Below are positions 9,549 through 20,064 of a stretch of DNA of 64,000 bases, in pieces (position 1 is the first letter of the stretch; each line of letters starts with the position of its first letter). Source of the stretch: Balneola sp. (GTDB lineage Bacteria; Bacteroidota; Rhodothermia; Balneolales; Balneolaceae). Made by a program: the position numbers and the translations under genes. The stretch is from NCBI GenBank assembly GCA_028284195.1, contig JANQSE010000009.1, positions 1 to 64,000 on the forward strand, written 5' to 3'. The notes under the pieces are model-generated. The model did not search any database. It was not told where the DNA came from and worked only from the letters and a program-made list of their open reading frames with translations.

Positions 9549-10921
9549 TATATGATCTCAAAATAGCGTTTTAGTTCCCAGTTTGTTTGCTGTGGGTCAT
9601 ATTGTCTCCATTCCCATTCTCGCGTTTTTATAAAATGATCAACAAAGCTTTCTCCAAACAGTTTATTAGCTATTTCAGAGTTCTTCATTGCTGCGGTGGC
9701 CTGGTGCAGGTTAGAAGGTAATTGGGCTGTATCTTTGTCTGTATAAGCATTCCCCGAAGTTTGTGGCATGCTTAGCTTCATTTTTTTCTTAATTCCATAC
9801 AAGCCGGATGCAAGGCTTGCAGCAATGGTTAGGTAAGGGTTTGCATCTGCTCCCGGTACCCGGTTTTCTATCCGGGTGGAATTTTCTGATTGATTTATAA
9901 TTCGAAATGCAGTAGTTCGGTTTTCTATTCCCCAGCTTACAGTTGTGGGTGCCCATGAACCTTCTACAAATCGCTTATAGCTGTTTGTTGTTGGAGCATA
10001 TAAAGGAAGAATATGCGGGAGACAGTCTAATTGCCCTGCAAGGTATGATTCCATTAAAGAACTGATGCCATACTCTTTAGAATCATCATAAAACATATTT
10101 TTTGTTCCATCTTTATTCCAAAGGCTTTGATGGAGATGCCCGCTGCAGCCAGGCAGCTGCTTGTTCCATTTTGCCATAAAGCTGGCAGTAACGATATGTT
10201 CTGAGGCAATAGTTTTCACCATGGTTTTAAACAGTATTGCTTTATCTGCGGCAGAAAGAACATCGCCATACTTTATACAAGCTTCGTAAACTCCGTCTCC
10301 TGTTTCGGTGTGCAGGCCTTCCAGTGGTATATTGAAGGAACAGAGTTGTTCAAAAAGATCAGCTATGTATTCGTTATACTGAGATGATCTTAATATGGAA
10401 TAGCCAAACATGCCTGGGTATATGGGCTCAGGGTTTATATATCCTTTTTCTTTTAAAGATCGTGGAATTTCTCTGAAATTAAACCATTCAAACTCGGTTC
10501 CAATTTTTGGCGAATATCCCATCTTATGGAACTGAGCAACAATGTTCTTTAATAAAGTTCTTGGGCAAACCCCGGATAAGCTTTCAGATTGTTCAAAATC
10601 AGCAATAAAAAACAGCCGGTTTTCTTCCATTGGGTTTTTTCGAAGTGTACCAAGATCAAACGTAGCAACTGCATCCGGGTACCCGGTATGCCAGCCACTT
10701 ATTTCGCTGTTATCATAGCAAGCGTCATTTATATCCCAGCCAAAAATTACATTACAAAACCCAATTCCGTCATCCATTGATTGCAGGAACTTTTCCTTGC
10801 TGATGAGTTTGCCCCGCATAACTCCGTCAATATCAGTAATAGCAAATTTTATGTTAGAAAGTGTTGATTCTTTAACCAGGTCAACTACTTCTTTTTTTGT
10901 TATTGTTTGTTCAGTTTTCAT
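9548..10921 (-). CDS. Glutamine synthetase family ligase (GS-III/PuuA-like, substrate unknown)
   Basis: IGTEFEWFNF, CSGHLHQSLWNKDG, NRTTAFRI, NRVPGADANPYL. Confidence 0.9.
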   Translation of the reverse strand: MKTEQTITKKEVVDLVKESTLSNIKFAITDIDGVMRGKLISKEKFLQSMDDGIGFCNVIFGWDINDACYDNSEISGWHTGYPDAVATFDLGTLRKNPMEENRLFFIADFEQSESLSGVCPRTLLKNIVAQFHKMGYSPKIGTEFEWFNFREIPRSLKEKGYINPEPIYPGMFGYSILRSSQYNEYIADLFEQLCSFNIPLEGLHTETGDGVYEACIKYGDVLSAADKAILFKTMVKTIASEHIVTASFMAKWNKQLPGCSGHLHQSLWNKDGTKNMFYDDSKEYGISSLMESYLAGQLDCLPHILPLYAPTTNSYKRFVEGSWAPTTVSWGIENRTTAFRIINQSENSTRIENRVPGADANPYLTIAASLASGLYGIKKKMKLSMPQTSGNAYTDKDTAQLPSNLHQATAAMKNSEIANKLFGESFVDHFIKTREWEWRQYDPQQTNWELKRYFEII

Positions 10922-11127
10922 TGGGCTGAATATAGAAAAGCTGGGAAAAGTTTATAAGTACTAATCTCTTATTTTAAAATATAGATGGCGATTGAATATT
11001 GAATGCCTGAAGAAAAACCAACTATGCCAGCAGGTAGAAATATGGATCTAGAATTCTGAGATTGTATTTATCCATTAATTTGGAATAAAAAGTACGAGCA
11101 AGTTCCGGTGTTTGTATATCCGAAGGG

Positions 11128-11778
11128 CTAAAGTTCCAAATTCAGTGTAACACGTTCCTGTTTTTTCCTTTCGAATAAAGGCCAAAAGATTCCCAGAACC
11201 AGGATTGAAACTCCAATAGCATACATTATCCAGGCAATGGTTTTATGATGATCCATAAGATTGAGCATGTTCATCAGGTTAAAAAAATCATGCGCTGATT
11301 TTGGAAGCCCGCCAATTAAAGGCATTTGTCGCAGGTAAGCATCGCCACAGTAAGCGGCGGTTTCTAACCAGCTGAATCCCAGCCAGTACAAAGAAAATTG
11401 AGCTAGAAATTGCTGTCGGTTTCGCCAGGCAAAAACAAATACAAGAAAAGGGATTAATACCTGAAGTAATGTTCCTCCAAGCACAGTCAGAAATCTCCAT
11501 CCAAAAATTCCAAGAATAGAATGCCCGGCTTCATGCATAATCAGGTTCAGGTTATCAAGCAGGAAATAGAAAAGACCGAATCCCCAAACATGATCGTAAT
11601 TGACGGCAAAGAAAATATTGAATCGCAATGCCCACCAGAATTGCTTAATAATGAACCATGAACAGAAAAGAAGAACAATGGAAAACCACCATTTTGCCAG
11701 AAAAGGCAGAGCTTTCTCTTTCAAGTCATTGAGATTCATGGGAGGGAAGTTGCTTAAATTTCTTTTTGCCGGCCACAA
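11128..11778 (-). CDS. Polytopic membrane protein with HEAGH motif (possible M50B-like intramembrane metalloprotease)
   Basis: LNLIMHEAGHSILGIFGWRF within hydrophobic segments. True start may be the internal Met at 11739. Confidence 0.5.
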   Translation of the reverse strand: MWPAKRNLSNFPPMNLNDLKEKALPFLAKWWFSIVLLFCSWFIIKQFWWALRFNIFFAVNYDHVWGFGLFYFLLDNLNLIMHEAGHSILGIFGWRFLTVLGGTLLQVLIPFLVFVFAWRNRQQFLAQFSLYWLGFSWLETAAYCGDAYLRQMPLIGGLPKSAHDFFNLMNMLNLMDHHKTIAWIMYAIGVSILVLGIFWPLFERKKQERVTLNLEL

Positions 11779-12754
11779 AATATTTCCAGATGATGGAGAT
11801 GTTTATTTTGCCAGACAGTTTTTTTGGTTTTGAATGTGAAATCTGCCTTCTCTTTTTTTGAATTGCCTTCCATCCCATGATAAAATGCAGATGTGCTTTT
11901 GCAATAGAAGAAAACTCTTCTTGCTTACCCGACAGCAAGGATTTCCATGCCGCTACTATATCTAATAACCAACGGATTGGAAAGCGAAATAGCAGCTCTG
12001 GAACAGAATAATTCTTCCAGAGCATAAACAGGTTATTCCGGAAGTTGTAATACACTTTTCGGGGAGAGCCCATTGCTAAAGAACCACCTCCTAAGTGATA
12101 TACTACACTTTTTGGGGTGTACATGATTTTATGTCCGGCACGCTTTGTACGCCAGCATAAGTCAATTTCTTCCATATGGAATTCAAAATCTTCATCAAAG
12201 CCGCCAAGTTTTTCAAACACTTCTTTTTTTATGGCCAAAGCAGCTCCGCTTGCCCAGAATATTTCAGCCGGTTCGTCAAACTGTCCCTCATCTTTTTCAA
12301 CGGTATCAAAAATACGCCCGCGGCAAAACGGGTATCCGTATTTATCAATAAATCCTCCGGCAGCACCCGCATATTCAAAGTAATCGGGTTGTTCATAAGA
12401 GAGCATTTTTGGCTGGACGGCTCCCACAGTTTCGTCATCTTCAAATGCTTGGTTGATTTCATGCAGCCAGTCAGGTTCTGTTTTTACATCGTTATTTAGA
12501 AATAGCAGAACTTCTTTATTTGCATAAGCAACGGCTTTATTATTTCCGCCGCAGTATCCATAGTTATCATCAAAGGTTGCGATGATTACTTCCGGAAAGT
12601 GCTCGTTTACCCATTCCACTGTTCCATCACTAGATGCATTGTCAGCCAGGATAATCTCGAAATCGGGATAATCGGTAACGCAAACAGAAGGGAGGAAAGT
12701 TTTTAAATGATGAAGCCCGTTCCAGGTTACAATAATTATGCTGAATCCCTTCAA
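11726..12754 (-). CDS. Glycosyltransferase family 2 (rhamnosyltransferase-like)
   Basis: FSIIIVTWNGLHHLKTFLPSV, LADNASSDGTVEW, FLNNDVKTEPDWL, EEIDLCWR. Confidence 0.9.
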   Translation of the reverse strand: MKGFSIIIVTWNGLHHLKTFLPSVCVTDYPDFEIILADNASSDGTVEWVNEHFPEVIIATFDDNYGYCGGNNKAVAYANKEVLLFLNNDVKTEPDWLHEINQAFEDDETVGAVQPKMLSYEQPDYFEYAGAAGGFIDKYGYPFCRGRIFDTVEKDEGQFDEPAEIFWASGAALAIKKEVFEKLGGFDEDFEFHMEEIDLCWRTKRAGHKIMYTPKSVVYHLGGGSLAMGSPRKVYYNFRNNLFMLWKNYSVPELLFRFPIRWLLDIVAAWKSLLSGKQEEFSSIAKAHLHFIMGWKAIQKKRRQISHSKPKKLSGKINISIIWKYFVAGKKKFKQLPSHESQ

Positions 12755-12857
12755 AGAATATTTTATTTAGCCAGGTGTTAGAATTGTGTAGGAGAATTTA
12801 AGAAAATGTGCTTTCTTTGATTCCATTGTTTTACAATGAAGATGATACCAAAAAAGA

Positions 12858-13361
12858 ATGATCAAAATCGGGCTTATTTCTGATACACATGGCTATTTAG
12901 ACCCTCAGGTTCTCGATTACTTTTCTGACTGCGACGAAATTTGGCATGCCGGGGATTTTGGCCCCGTAGCTATTGCAGATCAGCTGAAGGAGGTGGCACC
13001 ATTAGTTGGAGTGTATGGAAATATAGACGGGCAGGATATTCGTTCTGAGTATCCTTTGCACCAGCGATTTGATAGAGAAGGGGTGGATATCTGGATGACA
13101 CATATTGGCGGCATACCCGGTAGATATTGTATTCCTATCCGCGAAGAGATACAGAATAATACGCCTGAGCTGTTTATTTGCGGCCATTCCCACGTTCTTA
13201 AAATAGCCCGCGACCAGGAGCTGAACAAAATGCTTTATATCAATCCCGGAGCAGCCGGCCGGCACGGGTTCCAAACCGAACGGACTATCGTGCGTTTTTC
13301 TATTGATTCCGGAAAAATTGAAAACGTGGAAGTAATTAATTTGGGCAGCCGGTCAGGATAG
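12858..13361 (+). CDS. YfcE/MJ0936-family metallophosphoesterase
   Basis: GLISDTHGY, WHAGDFG, GVYGNIDG, CGHSHV, YINPGA. Confidence 0.93.
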   Translation: MIKIGLISDTHGYLDPQVLDYFSDCDEIWHAGDFGPVAIADQLKEVAPLVGVYGNIDGQDIRSEYPLHQRFDREGVDIWMTHIGGIPGRYCIPIREEIQNNTPELFICGHSHVLKIARDQELNKMLYINPGAAGRHGFQTERTIVRFSIDSGKIENVEVINLGSRSG

Positions 13362-13592
13362 TTTTTGCCACAGATACACTAAGGCTCAAAGCTAATTCTG
13401 TCTTGTCATCTACAAGAATGAAAGCTTTTAAGATAGATTAAAACCACTAATTTTTACTCGAAATCTGTAGTCCAAAATATACCTACTAAGTATTTTATTA
13501 GATTTCTTGCTATTACAGATGTTGAATCCATACCAAAATGAATTCAGCATAAGGTTCAGCATGACGTTGCTAAAATCCCTATCATCTCGACC

Positions 13593-14411
13593 ATGGGAAA
13601 ATTGAAAAAATCACTATTCAGTACAGGTATAACGCTGTTCGTTTGCTATGTTGGGGTATGCATCTATTTCTATAACATTCAAACGGTGATACTCTTCAAG
13701 CCTTACCCGCTGCATGAAGAACATCAATACGGCTACAGTTTTGATTTCGAGGAGCGATATTTTGATGTTTCCGATGGAGAGAAGATTCATGCCATTCATG
13801 CGAAAGTTCAGGATTCGGCAAAAGGCCTGGTAATCTACTTCCATGGTAATGCGGGTAACAATGATACAAATCCGATCAAGTTCAATTTATTTATGGACCA
13901 AAACTATGATGTACTCTATCCGGATTATCGCGGGTTTGGTAAAAGTACCGGTAAGTTAAAAGATGAAGATGATCTTATAGGGGATATGAAGACAGTTTAT
14001 TCTGAAATGCTGGAGGAGTACGATGAAGAAAATATCTTTATTGTAGGATATTCGATGGGTTCCGGTGTGGCCGCTCAGGTTGCTGCAGCCAATAATCCGA
14101 AAGGGGTTATGATATGGACCCCTTATTACAGTATGATTGACATGAAGGATGCACAATACCCATTTTTGCCTTCTTTTCTAATGAAATTTCCACTAAGAAC
14201 AGATCTGGCCATTCAGGAAATTGAAGAACCAATTACCATTTTTTATGCTGAAAATGATGAAGTACTGCCTGTCAATCGAGCATTGAAATTGAATGAGTTT
14301 CTGGATGAAAACGATCAGTATTTCATATTAAAAGATCATCCGCATTATGGAGTGTACCGGAGTGAAGAAGTGCAAAGCCGCATTGCCGAAATTCTGGAGA
14401 GAAAATCGTAA
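13593..14411 (+). CDS. Alpha/beta hydrolase (BEM46-like), membrane-anchored
   Basis: YFHGNAGNN, DYRGFGKSTG, GYSMGSGVAAQ; N-terminal TM. Confidence 0.85.
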   Translation: MGKLKKSLFSTGITLFVCYVGVCIYFYNIQTVILFKPYPLHEEHQYGYSFDFEERYFDVSDGEKIHAIHAKVQDSAKGLVIYFHGNAGNNDTNPIKFNLFMDQNYDVLYPDYRGFGKSTGKLKDEDDLIGDMKTVYSEMLEEYDEENIFIVGYSMGSGVAAQVAAANNPKGVMIWTPYYSMIDMKDAQYPFLPSFLMKFPLRTDLAIQEIEEPITIFYAENDEVLPVNRALKLNEFLDENDQYFILKDHPHYGVYRSEEVQSRIAEILERKS

Positions 14412-15694
14412 TGGAATATATTTTAGCAGTCATAGCACTAATAGTTGGAGCCGCAGGCGGATTTTTTATTGCTCATTTCAGATCTAAATCCGAGAGCTCC
14501 CGGCTGGAAGAACGGAATACGAATCTGGATGAACAGCTTAAAGATGCCGAAACGAAGTTGGAAGCTGAATCGACTCGTGCGAACGAACTGGATAAAGAAC
14601 TGGCCGAGTTAAATGCTGATCACCGAAATCTTCAGGAAAAGCTTACCGAGCAGAAGCAGGAACTGGCCGAAATGCAGAAGCAGCTTAAGGTTCAGTTTGA
14701 GAATCTTGCGAATAAAATTCTGGATGAAAAAGCTGAAAAATTCTCCAAGCAAAACAAAGAAAGCCTGGATCAGCTACTAAACCCGCTGGGAGTTAAACTG
14801 GAAGAGTTTAAGAAGAAGGTAGAAGAGACATATAACGAAGAAAACAGGCAACGGGCTACACTAAAAGAACAGATCAAGCAAATGGCGGAGCTCAATCAAA
14901 AAATGAGTGATGATGCACAAAACCTTACTAAAGCTTTAAAAGGAGATAGTAAGGCGCAGGGAAATTGGGGAGAGGTAATTCTGGAACGAATTCTTGAGAA
15001 ATCCGGACTTACAAAGGGTCGCGAATATGAAGTTCAGACTTCAGTTACTACTGAAGAAGGCAAGAGACTTCAACCGGATGTAGTGGTTCATTTACCGGAT
15101 GAGAAGTTTCTGATCATCGACTCTAAAGTGGCACTAACTGCATATGAACGCTTCTCTTCATCTGAAGATGATAACGAAACTGAGAACATGTTGAAGCAGC
15201 ATATTTTTTCCATTCGTACTCATGTAAAAACATTGAGCGAGAAAAACTATCAGTTAATTCATGGAGATCGCAGTCCTGATTTTGTGTTGCTGTTTATTCC
15301 TATTGAATCGGCTTTTGGGGTGGCTCTTCAAAACGATTCGAATTTGTACTACGAGGCATTTGAACGCAACATTGTAATTGTGAGCCCTTCCACATTATTG
15401 GCTACACTTGCTACCATAGACAGCGTTTGGAAGCAGGAATATCAGAATAAAAATGCGTTGGAAATAGCTCAGCGCGGTGGAGCTTTATATGATAAGTTTG
15501 TGGGTTTTGTGGAAAGCATGGAAGATGTGGGACAGCGTATCCGTCAAACTCAGGATAGTTATGACACCGCTATGAACCGCTTGCAAACAGGATCGGGTAA
15601 TTTAGTTGGCCAGGCAGAGAAATTGAGAAAACTGGGAGCAAAAGCTACTAAGAAACTTCCCAAAGGCCTGGACGGGGATGAAGAAGAAAGTTAG
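14411..15694 (+). CDS. rmuC: DNA recombination protein RmuC
   Basis: N-terminal TM, long coiled coil, then GNWGEVILERILEKSGL, QPDVVVHLPDEKFLIIDSKVAL. Confidence 0.95.
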   Translation: MEYILAVIALIVGAAGGFFIAHFRSKSESSRLEERNTNLDEQLKDAETKLEAESTRANELDKELAELNADHRNLQEKLTEQKQELAEMQKQLKVQFENLANKILDEKAEKFSKQNKESLDQLLNPLGVKLEEFKKKVEETYNEENRQRATLKEQIKQMAELNQKMSDDAQNLTKALKGDSKAQGNWGEVILERILEKSGLTKGREYEVQTSVTTEEGKRLQPDVVVHLPDEKFLIIDSKVALTAYERFSSSEDDNETENMLKQHIFSIRTHVKTLSEKNYQLIHGDRSPDFVLLFIPIESAFGVALQNDSNLYYEAFERNIVIVSPSTLLATLATIDSVWKQEYQNKNALEIAQRGGALYDKFVGFVESMEDVGQRIRQTQDSYDTAMNRLQTGSGNLVGQAEKLRKLGAKATKKLPKGLDGDEEES

Positions 15695-15701
15695 TTCATT
15701 G

Positions 15702-16592
15702 TTATTTGTTAGTGGATGTACCATTACCAAATAACGAACACATAATATAAAATCCTTTCATAACCGAGAGGTTTAATCCGCACTTTTTTACCAAATCCTG
15801 CTCCATTTCTTTATAGCTGATTTGTTGGGCTATCTGGTATTCTTTTTCAATTAATACATCTTCAAAGCCTTTTCGGTTAAGAGGGAGTTTGATGGATTCT
15901 CCAACCAAAGCCACTCCACTTGTGAACATAGATCTGTGGAAGATATTCAAATCATCAAGCGAGAAGAGTGTGGAGATCAGCTTATGGTCAGGACAAAATT
16001 CTTTGATCTCATTCAATACATTTTTTGCATCGTAAAGCGACAAATAATCAAAAAAACCTTCAGCAATAAACAAAGTACTCTTATTTTGGTCAAAGTCCGG
16101 ATGATTCCCCAAAACTTCTTGTAAAGACTGTTGTGTTACATCCAAAGCACATAGGTGTAATGCCGAATTAATACAGCCCTCATTTTCTAAAAAAGAACAC
16201 TTGGAACTAATCATTGCAGGTGTATCAATTTCAAAACAATGAATTTTTTTGTTACTCCAAAAGCTTCCCAAATGATCCAGCCCTGATCCCAATACAACTA
16301 ACTGAGAGTATCCTTCTGTTAGAGATTGCTTTATAATTTGATCTATGTAGTATTTTCGTGAAACAATATGCATTAGATCGCCAGGAAGTAATAACTCTTC
16401 CCACCAGACAAAGAAATTTCTCCAGAACGGAGAGGCCAGTGCTTTCGAATTCCAACTCAAATGTTTAGGAAGATATTTCACCATTTTCTGGTAAAACTTC
16501 AAAATAGCAGGATCGAATTTTTGTCCCAGTTTTGGATTAAGGGTTAACCCATAAAATTTGATAGCAATGTATGCAGCGGTATGTGAAAGCAT
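15702..16592 (-). CDS. Leucine carboxyl methyltransferase (LCM/PPM1)-family SAM methyltransferase
   Basis: QLVVLGSGLDHLG, CFEIDTPAM, LFIAEGFFDYL. Confidence 0.75.
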   Translation of the reverse strand: MLSHTAAYIAIKFYGLTLNPKLGQKFDPAILKFYQKMVKYLPKHLSWNSKALASPFWRNFFVWWEELLLPGDLMHIVSRKYYIDQIIKQSLTEGYSQLVVLGSGLDHLGSFWSNKKIHCFEIDTPAMISSKCSFLENEGCINSALHLCALDVTQQSLQEVLGNHPDFDQNKSTLFIAEGFFDYLSLYDAKNVLNEIKEFCPDHKLISTLFSLDDLNIFHRSMFTSGVALVGESIKLPLNRKGFEDVLIEKEYQIAQQISYKEMEQDLVKKCGLNLSVMKGFYIMCSLFGNGTSTNK

Positions 16593-16650
16593 ATTACGCA
16601 GGATAAGGTCTTCCTATAAAGAACAAGCATAATGAGGGTACAATCATCAA

Positions 16651-17346
16651 TCAGTAGTCAAAGAAATTCCATGGCTGTACGTTGGGGATCGGTGCTTCAA
16701 AGGTCATATTTTTTTTAAGAGTAGGGTGTTCAAAAGAAAGACGAACTGCCCGTAAACCAAGCTCTTTTCCCGTTTTGCTGCCCTTTTCACCATATCGGTA
16801 ATCGCCAAATAATGGATGCGCTTCTTTTGCCAATTGTACACGAATTTGATGAGAGCGACCGGTTTGTAAATCAACTTCAATCAGGCTGTAGTGTGCGTTT
16901 TGCTTTAGGGTTTTAAACCGGAGTCGGGCTTCTTTGGCACGGCCTCTTTTCGATTTGTAAGCAGCTACGTGATTGCTCTTGAGATCCTTTTCCAGAAAGT
17001 GGATCAACTCAGCCGAAGAAGGTGTCATTCCCTCTGCCATTGCCCAATACGTTTTACTAATGGATCTTTTTCTTACTTGCTCTGACAGGCGTGCGGCTGC
17101 TTTCGATGTTTTTGCGAGGACCATAACGCCGCTTACCGGACGATCCAATCTGTGAACCAACCCAAGCCACACATTACCGGGTTTGTTATACTTTTTCTTG
17201 ATGTATTTCTTGCATAGTGTGAGTACATCGGCATGTCCCGTACGGTCTTCCTGAGATAAAACTCCGGCAGGTTTATCAATCACCAGTAAATGATTATCCT
17301 CATATATAATCGGGATGTTGGGCCTTGTTTGGGTCGATTTTTTCAT
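16651..17346 (-). CDS. RluA-family pseudouridine synthase
   Basis: VHRLDRPVSGVMVLAKT, LQTGRSHQIRVQ. Confidence 0.93.
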   Translation of the reverse strand: MKKSTQTRPNIPIIYEDNHLLVIDKPAGVLSQEDRTGHADVLTLCKKYIKKKYNKPGNVWLGLVHRLDRPVSGVMVLAKTSKAAARLSEQVRKRSISKTYWAMAEGMTPSSAELIHFLEKDLKSNHVAAYKSKRGRAKEARLRFKTLKQNAHYSLIEVDLQTGRSHQIRVQLAKEAHPLFGDYRYGEKGSKTGKELGLRAVRLSFEHPTLKKNMTFEAPIPNVQPWNFFDY

Positions 17347-17487
17347 TATTAATAGTAAAGATACCGACTTAATACATGTATATACAGTGTTAGTTCATAT
17401 GGAGCTGTTGGTTTACCTAAACAAAAGCAAGAAACAGAGATTTATAATTAGTTACATTATCACGCTAACTATTTATAGGGATAATAG

Positions 17488-18321
17488 ATGAAAAAGAATA
17501 TTTACGATTCAAAAGGAAAACTCAAGGAAGAACACTACGAAGCTGAGTTAGCAAAACTGCAAGCCGAATTAGTAAAGCTTCAATACTGGATCAAAGAAAA
17601 AGGGCTCAAAGTCTGTGTAATTTTTGAGGGAAGGGATGCAGCTGGAAAGGGTGGAGTAATTAAACGAATTACAGAAGTGTTAAGTCCCAGGGTGGTTCGT
17701 ATAGCTGCTTTACCAAAGCCAACAGAGCGTGAATCGAGGCAGTGGTATTTCCAGCGTTACGTGAAAGAGTTACCTGCTGAAGGGGAGATGGTACTTTTCG
17801 ATCGTAGTTGGTACAATCGTGCGGGAGTAGAAAAAGTAATGGGTTTTTGCACGGAAGAAGAACACAAGGAGTTCTTAATCAGTACTCCACAATTCGAAGA
17901 AATGATCCAGCGATCCGGCATCATTCTTATCAAATACTGGTTTTCAATCAGTGATAAAGAACAGAAAAGAAGATTTGAAGCGCGGAACGAAAATCCAATG
18001 AAACGCTGGAAACTAAGCCCGATGGATTTGAAAGCCCGAACCCACTGGGTAGATTATTCCCGTGCGAAAGACGAAATGTTTAAGCATACCGATACGGAAA
18101 AATCACCCTGGTATGTGGTAAATGCTGATATAAAACGTCATGCCCGTTTAAATTGTATCAGCCATCTCTTGGGTCAAATTGATTATGAAGACCTGACTCC
18201 AGATCCGATTGAGTTCCCTAAAATCAGCAAGCCTGTAGATTATGAACGTCCACCAATCAAGAATATGAATTGGGTGCCTGCTAAGTTTGGAGAAAATCCT
18301 TTGGATGATAAGCGGAGTTGA
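17488..18321 (+). CDS. ppk2: Polyphosphate kinase 2
   Basis: FEGRDAAGKGGVIKRI, FDRSWYNRAGVEKVMGFC. Confidence 0.95.
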   Translation: MKKNIYDSKGKLKEEHYEAELAKLQAELVKLQYWIKEKGLKVCVIFEGRDAAGKGGVIKRITEVLSPRVVRIAALPKPTERESRQWYFQRYVKELPAEGEMVLFDRSWYNRAGVEKVMGFCTEEEHKEFLISTPQFEEMIQRSGIILIKYWFSISDKEQKRRFEARNENPMKRWKLSPMDLKARTHWVDYSRAKDEMFKHTDTEKSPWYVVNADIKRHARLNCISHLLGQIDYEDLTPDPIEFPKISKPVDYERPPIKNMNWVPAKFGENPLDDKRS

Positions 18322-18331
18322 TTTTGCTTAC

Positions 18332-18901
18332 TCAAGGATAGATGTAGGGCTCCTGCAGTTTTAGTTTCACTGAATAAGGCTCTTCTTGCGACCCAAGTAT
18401 TGCATTCACTTCGAGAACTTGGTAGTTACAACCCGAATTAGAATTAAAAGACAAAATTACGTTTCCATCTAATACTTCTTCGGCTGAATCGCCTAGAAAG
18501 ATGAGCGGATTTTTCTGATTGAGAGTTAGCTCCTGCCTGCCATCTGGCTCAAATACGAAAGGGTAAGATCCTCTTTCAATGATGGCATTTTGCCATTCTG
18601 TTTCTGTAAAATCATCAAATTCCGAGGTTGAAATTAGTTTGTCAAAGTCAGCAAATACGATGGTATAAGTTTCATTGCTAAGGTTAATACTCCAGCTGCC
18701 CAGTTTATCAATACTGTATAAATATTCGGAATTTGTACCTGTATTGGGTTCTATATTAACTCCGGGAGTTTGTGCCACATCATTAATTGTCCAGGTCAAA
18801 AGCCCGGCATTTTTATAACATATCTCCGGGATGTCATCAACATTGTTAGAAAAACATGTTGATACTGCTGAAGCGATGATTAAAAAAGCTGTTTTGTACA
18901 A
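18332..18901 (-). CDS. Hypothetical secreted protein
   Basis: Intact ORF with short N-terminal signal. No recognised family. Confidence 0.6.
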   Translation of the reverse strand: MYKTAFLIIASAVSTCFSNNVDDIPEICYKNAGLLTWTINDVAQTPGVNIEPNTGTNSEYLYSIDKLGSWSINLSNETYTIVFADFDKLISTSEFDDFTETEWQNAIIERGSYPFVFEPDGRQELTLNQKNPLIFLGDSAEEVLDGNVILSFNSNSGCNYQVLEVNAILGSQEEPYSVKLKLQEPYIYP

Positions 18902-19144
18902 AATCTTGTTTTGGTGAATGTACAGTTGCAGGCTTGAACGATCCCGCCAGAAATCTATTTCATTCTAACGGTACTGAAGCTGCAGCTTCTTATTCTGATT
19001 TGCAAAAAACAATAAATAACCCACAACTAGTTTAAAAAATCATCCAGATCCCGACTGCTGTTGGGAGAGGGGTGATTGGAATGGGCAGGCTCATCGCTCC
19101 ACTCTGAGTGATTTTTCCGGGTCTTTACGAGGAGTATTTATTGA

Positions 19145-19333
19145 CTTAGGGTTGAAGGTTTTATCGATGAAGTAATCTCCTTAATGAAGGCATTTAGTGA
19201 AACAGATGGGGGTGCCGAGTCGAATTTCAATAATGTCTTTGGCACAATCCAACTTCTTCGCAATGACTACTTTTCCGATGTGCAGTATTATTTTCTGGAT
19301 AGATGCAGGCGGAACGACACTGGTTTAAATTGA
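19145..19333 (+). pseudogene. Possible gene remnant (C-terminal fragment)
   Basis: In-frame LRVEGFIDEVISLMKAFSETDGGAESNFNNVFGTIQLLRNDYFSDVQYYFLDRCRRNDTGLN* reads protein-like, but no intact upstream ORF exists. Confidence 0.25.
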
Positions 19334-19358
19334 GGAGAAATTTATCCCAGCTAAAACT

Positions 19359-20039
19359 TCAATCATAACTATGTTTGGGATACCAGTCTGTTCCTCTTCC
19401 TTCAGGCGTTAGGTCAAAGACATTCCACATTGGCCAGATCATATCTACATGGCGCATATGCTGCCCTTCGGTGGGTGGTGCATAAAATAACTCTGAAGTA
19501 TAAAAGTGTCGTATTTCAGAGTTTTCTTTTACAAAGACATGAGCAACCGGAAGCTGATTTCCATCAGCAGATTCTGCAAAATAATCACTATTGAATGTGT
19601 TATTGAAGGAAGAAAGAAACGTAATGTTACTCCAGTTTCGGCTGTCAGCCCATTTTTTAAGTTTACCAGCAGGGGCTTTAGCTACTACCGCAAAGTTAAC
19701 TCTGTCTTTAATATGTGGAGCTTGCCCATTTAAACCATCTATGATGGAAGTGCAGCTTGTACATGGCTTTTCCTGATCGGGCCGGAACATGAAGTTATAT
19801 ACCAGAAGGCTTTGTTTGCTTTCTTGAAAAAGATTGGAAAACAGGATTTCAGTTCCAGTTTCAGCATCTTCAAAAATATAATCTTCTTTAAGGGCACCAC
19901 CATGGGGAAGAGACCGCCTTAATTGGGCAACCTCTTCTATTTTTGCTCTTAGTTCAATCTCTGTTTTAAGAAGCTGATCTCTTTTTTCACGATAGGTATC
20001 CGATTCGTTCGGGAAACGGATGTTATGTAATGTATTCAT
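19359..20039 (-). CDS. DUF899 family (thioredoxin-like) protein
   Basis: ELRAKIEEVAQLRRSLPHGG, CTSCTSIIDGLNG, GRGTDWYP. Confidence 0.85.
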   Translation of the reverse strand: MNTLHNIRFPNESDTYREKRDQLLKTEIELRAKIEEVAQLRRSLPHGGALKEDYIFEDAETGTEILFSNLFQESKQSLLVYNFMFRPDQEKPCTSCTSIIDGLNGQAPHIKDRVNFAVVAKAPAGKLKKWADSRNWSNITFLSSFNNTFNSDYFAESADGNQLPVAHVFVKENSEIRHFYTSELFYAPPTEGQHMRHVDMIWPMWNVFDLTPEGRGTDWYPKHSYD

Positions 20040-20064
20040 AAGAGGAATTTTAAGATGTTAAAAC

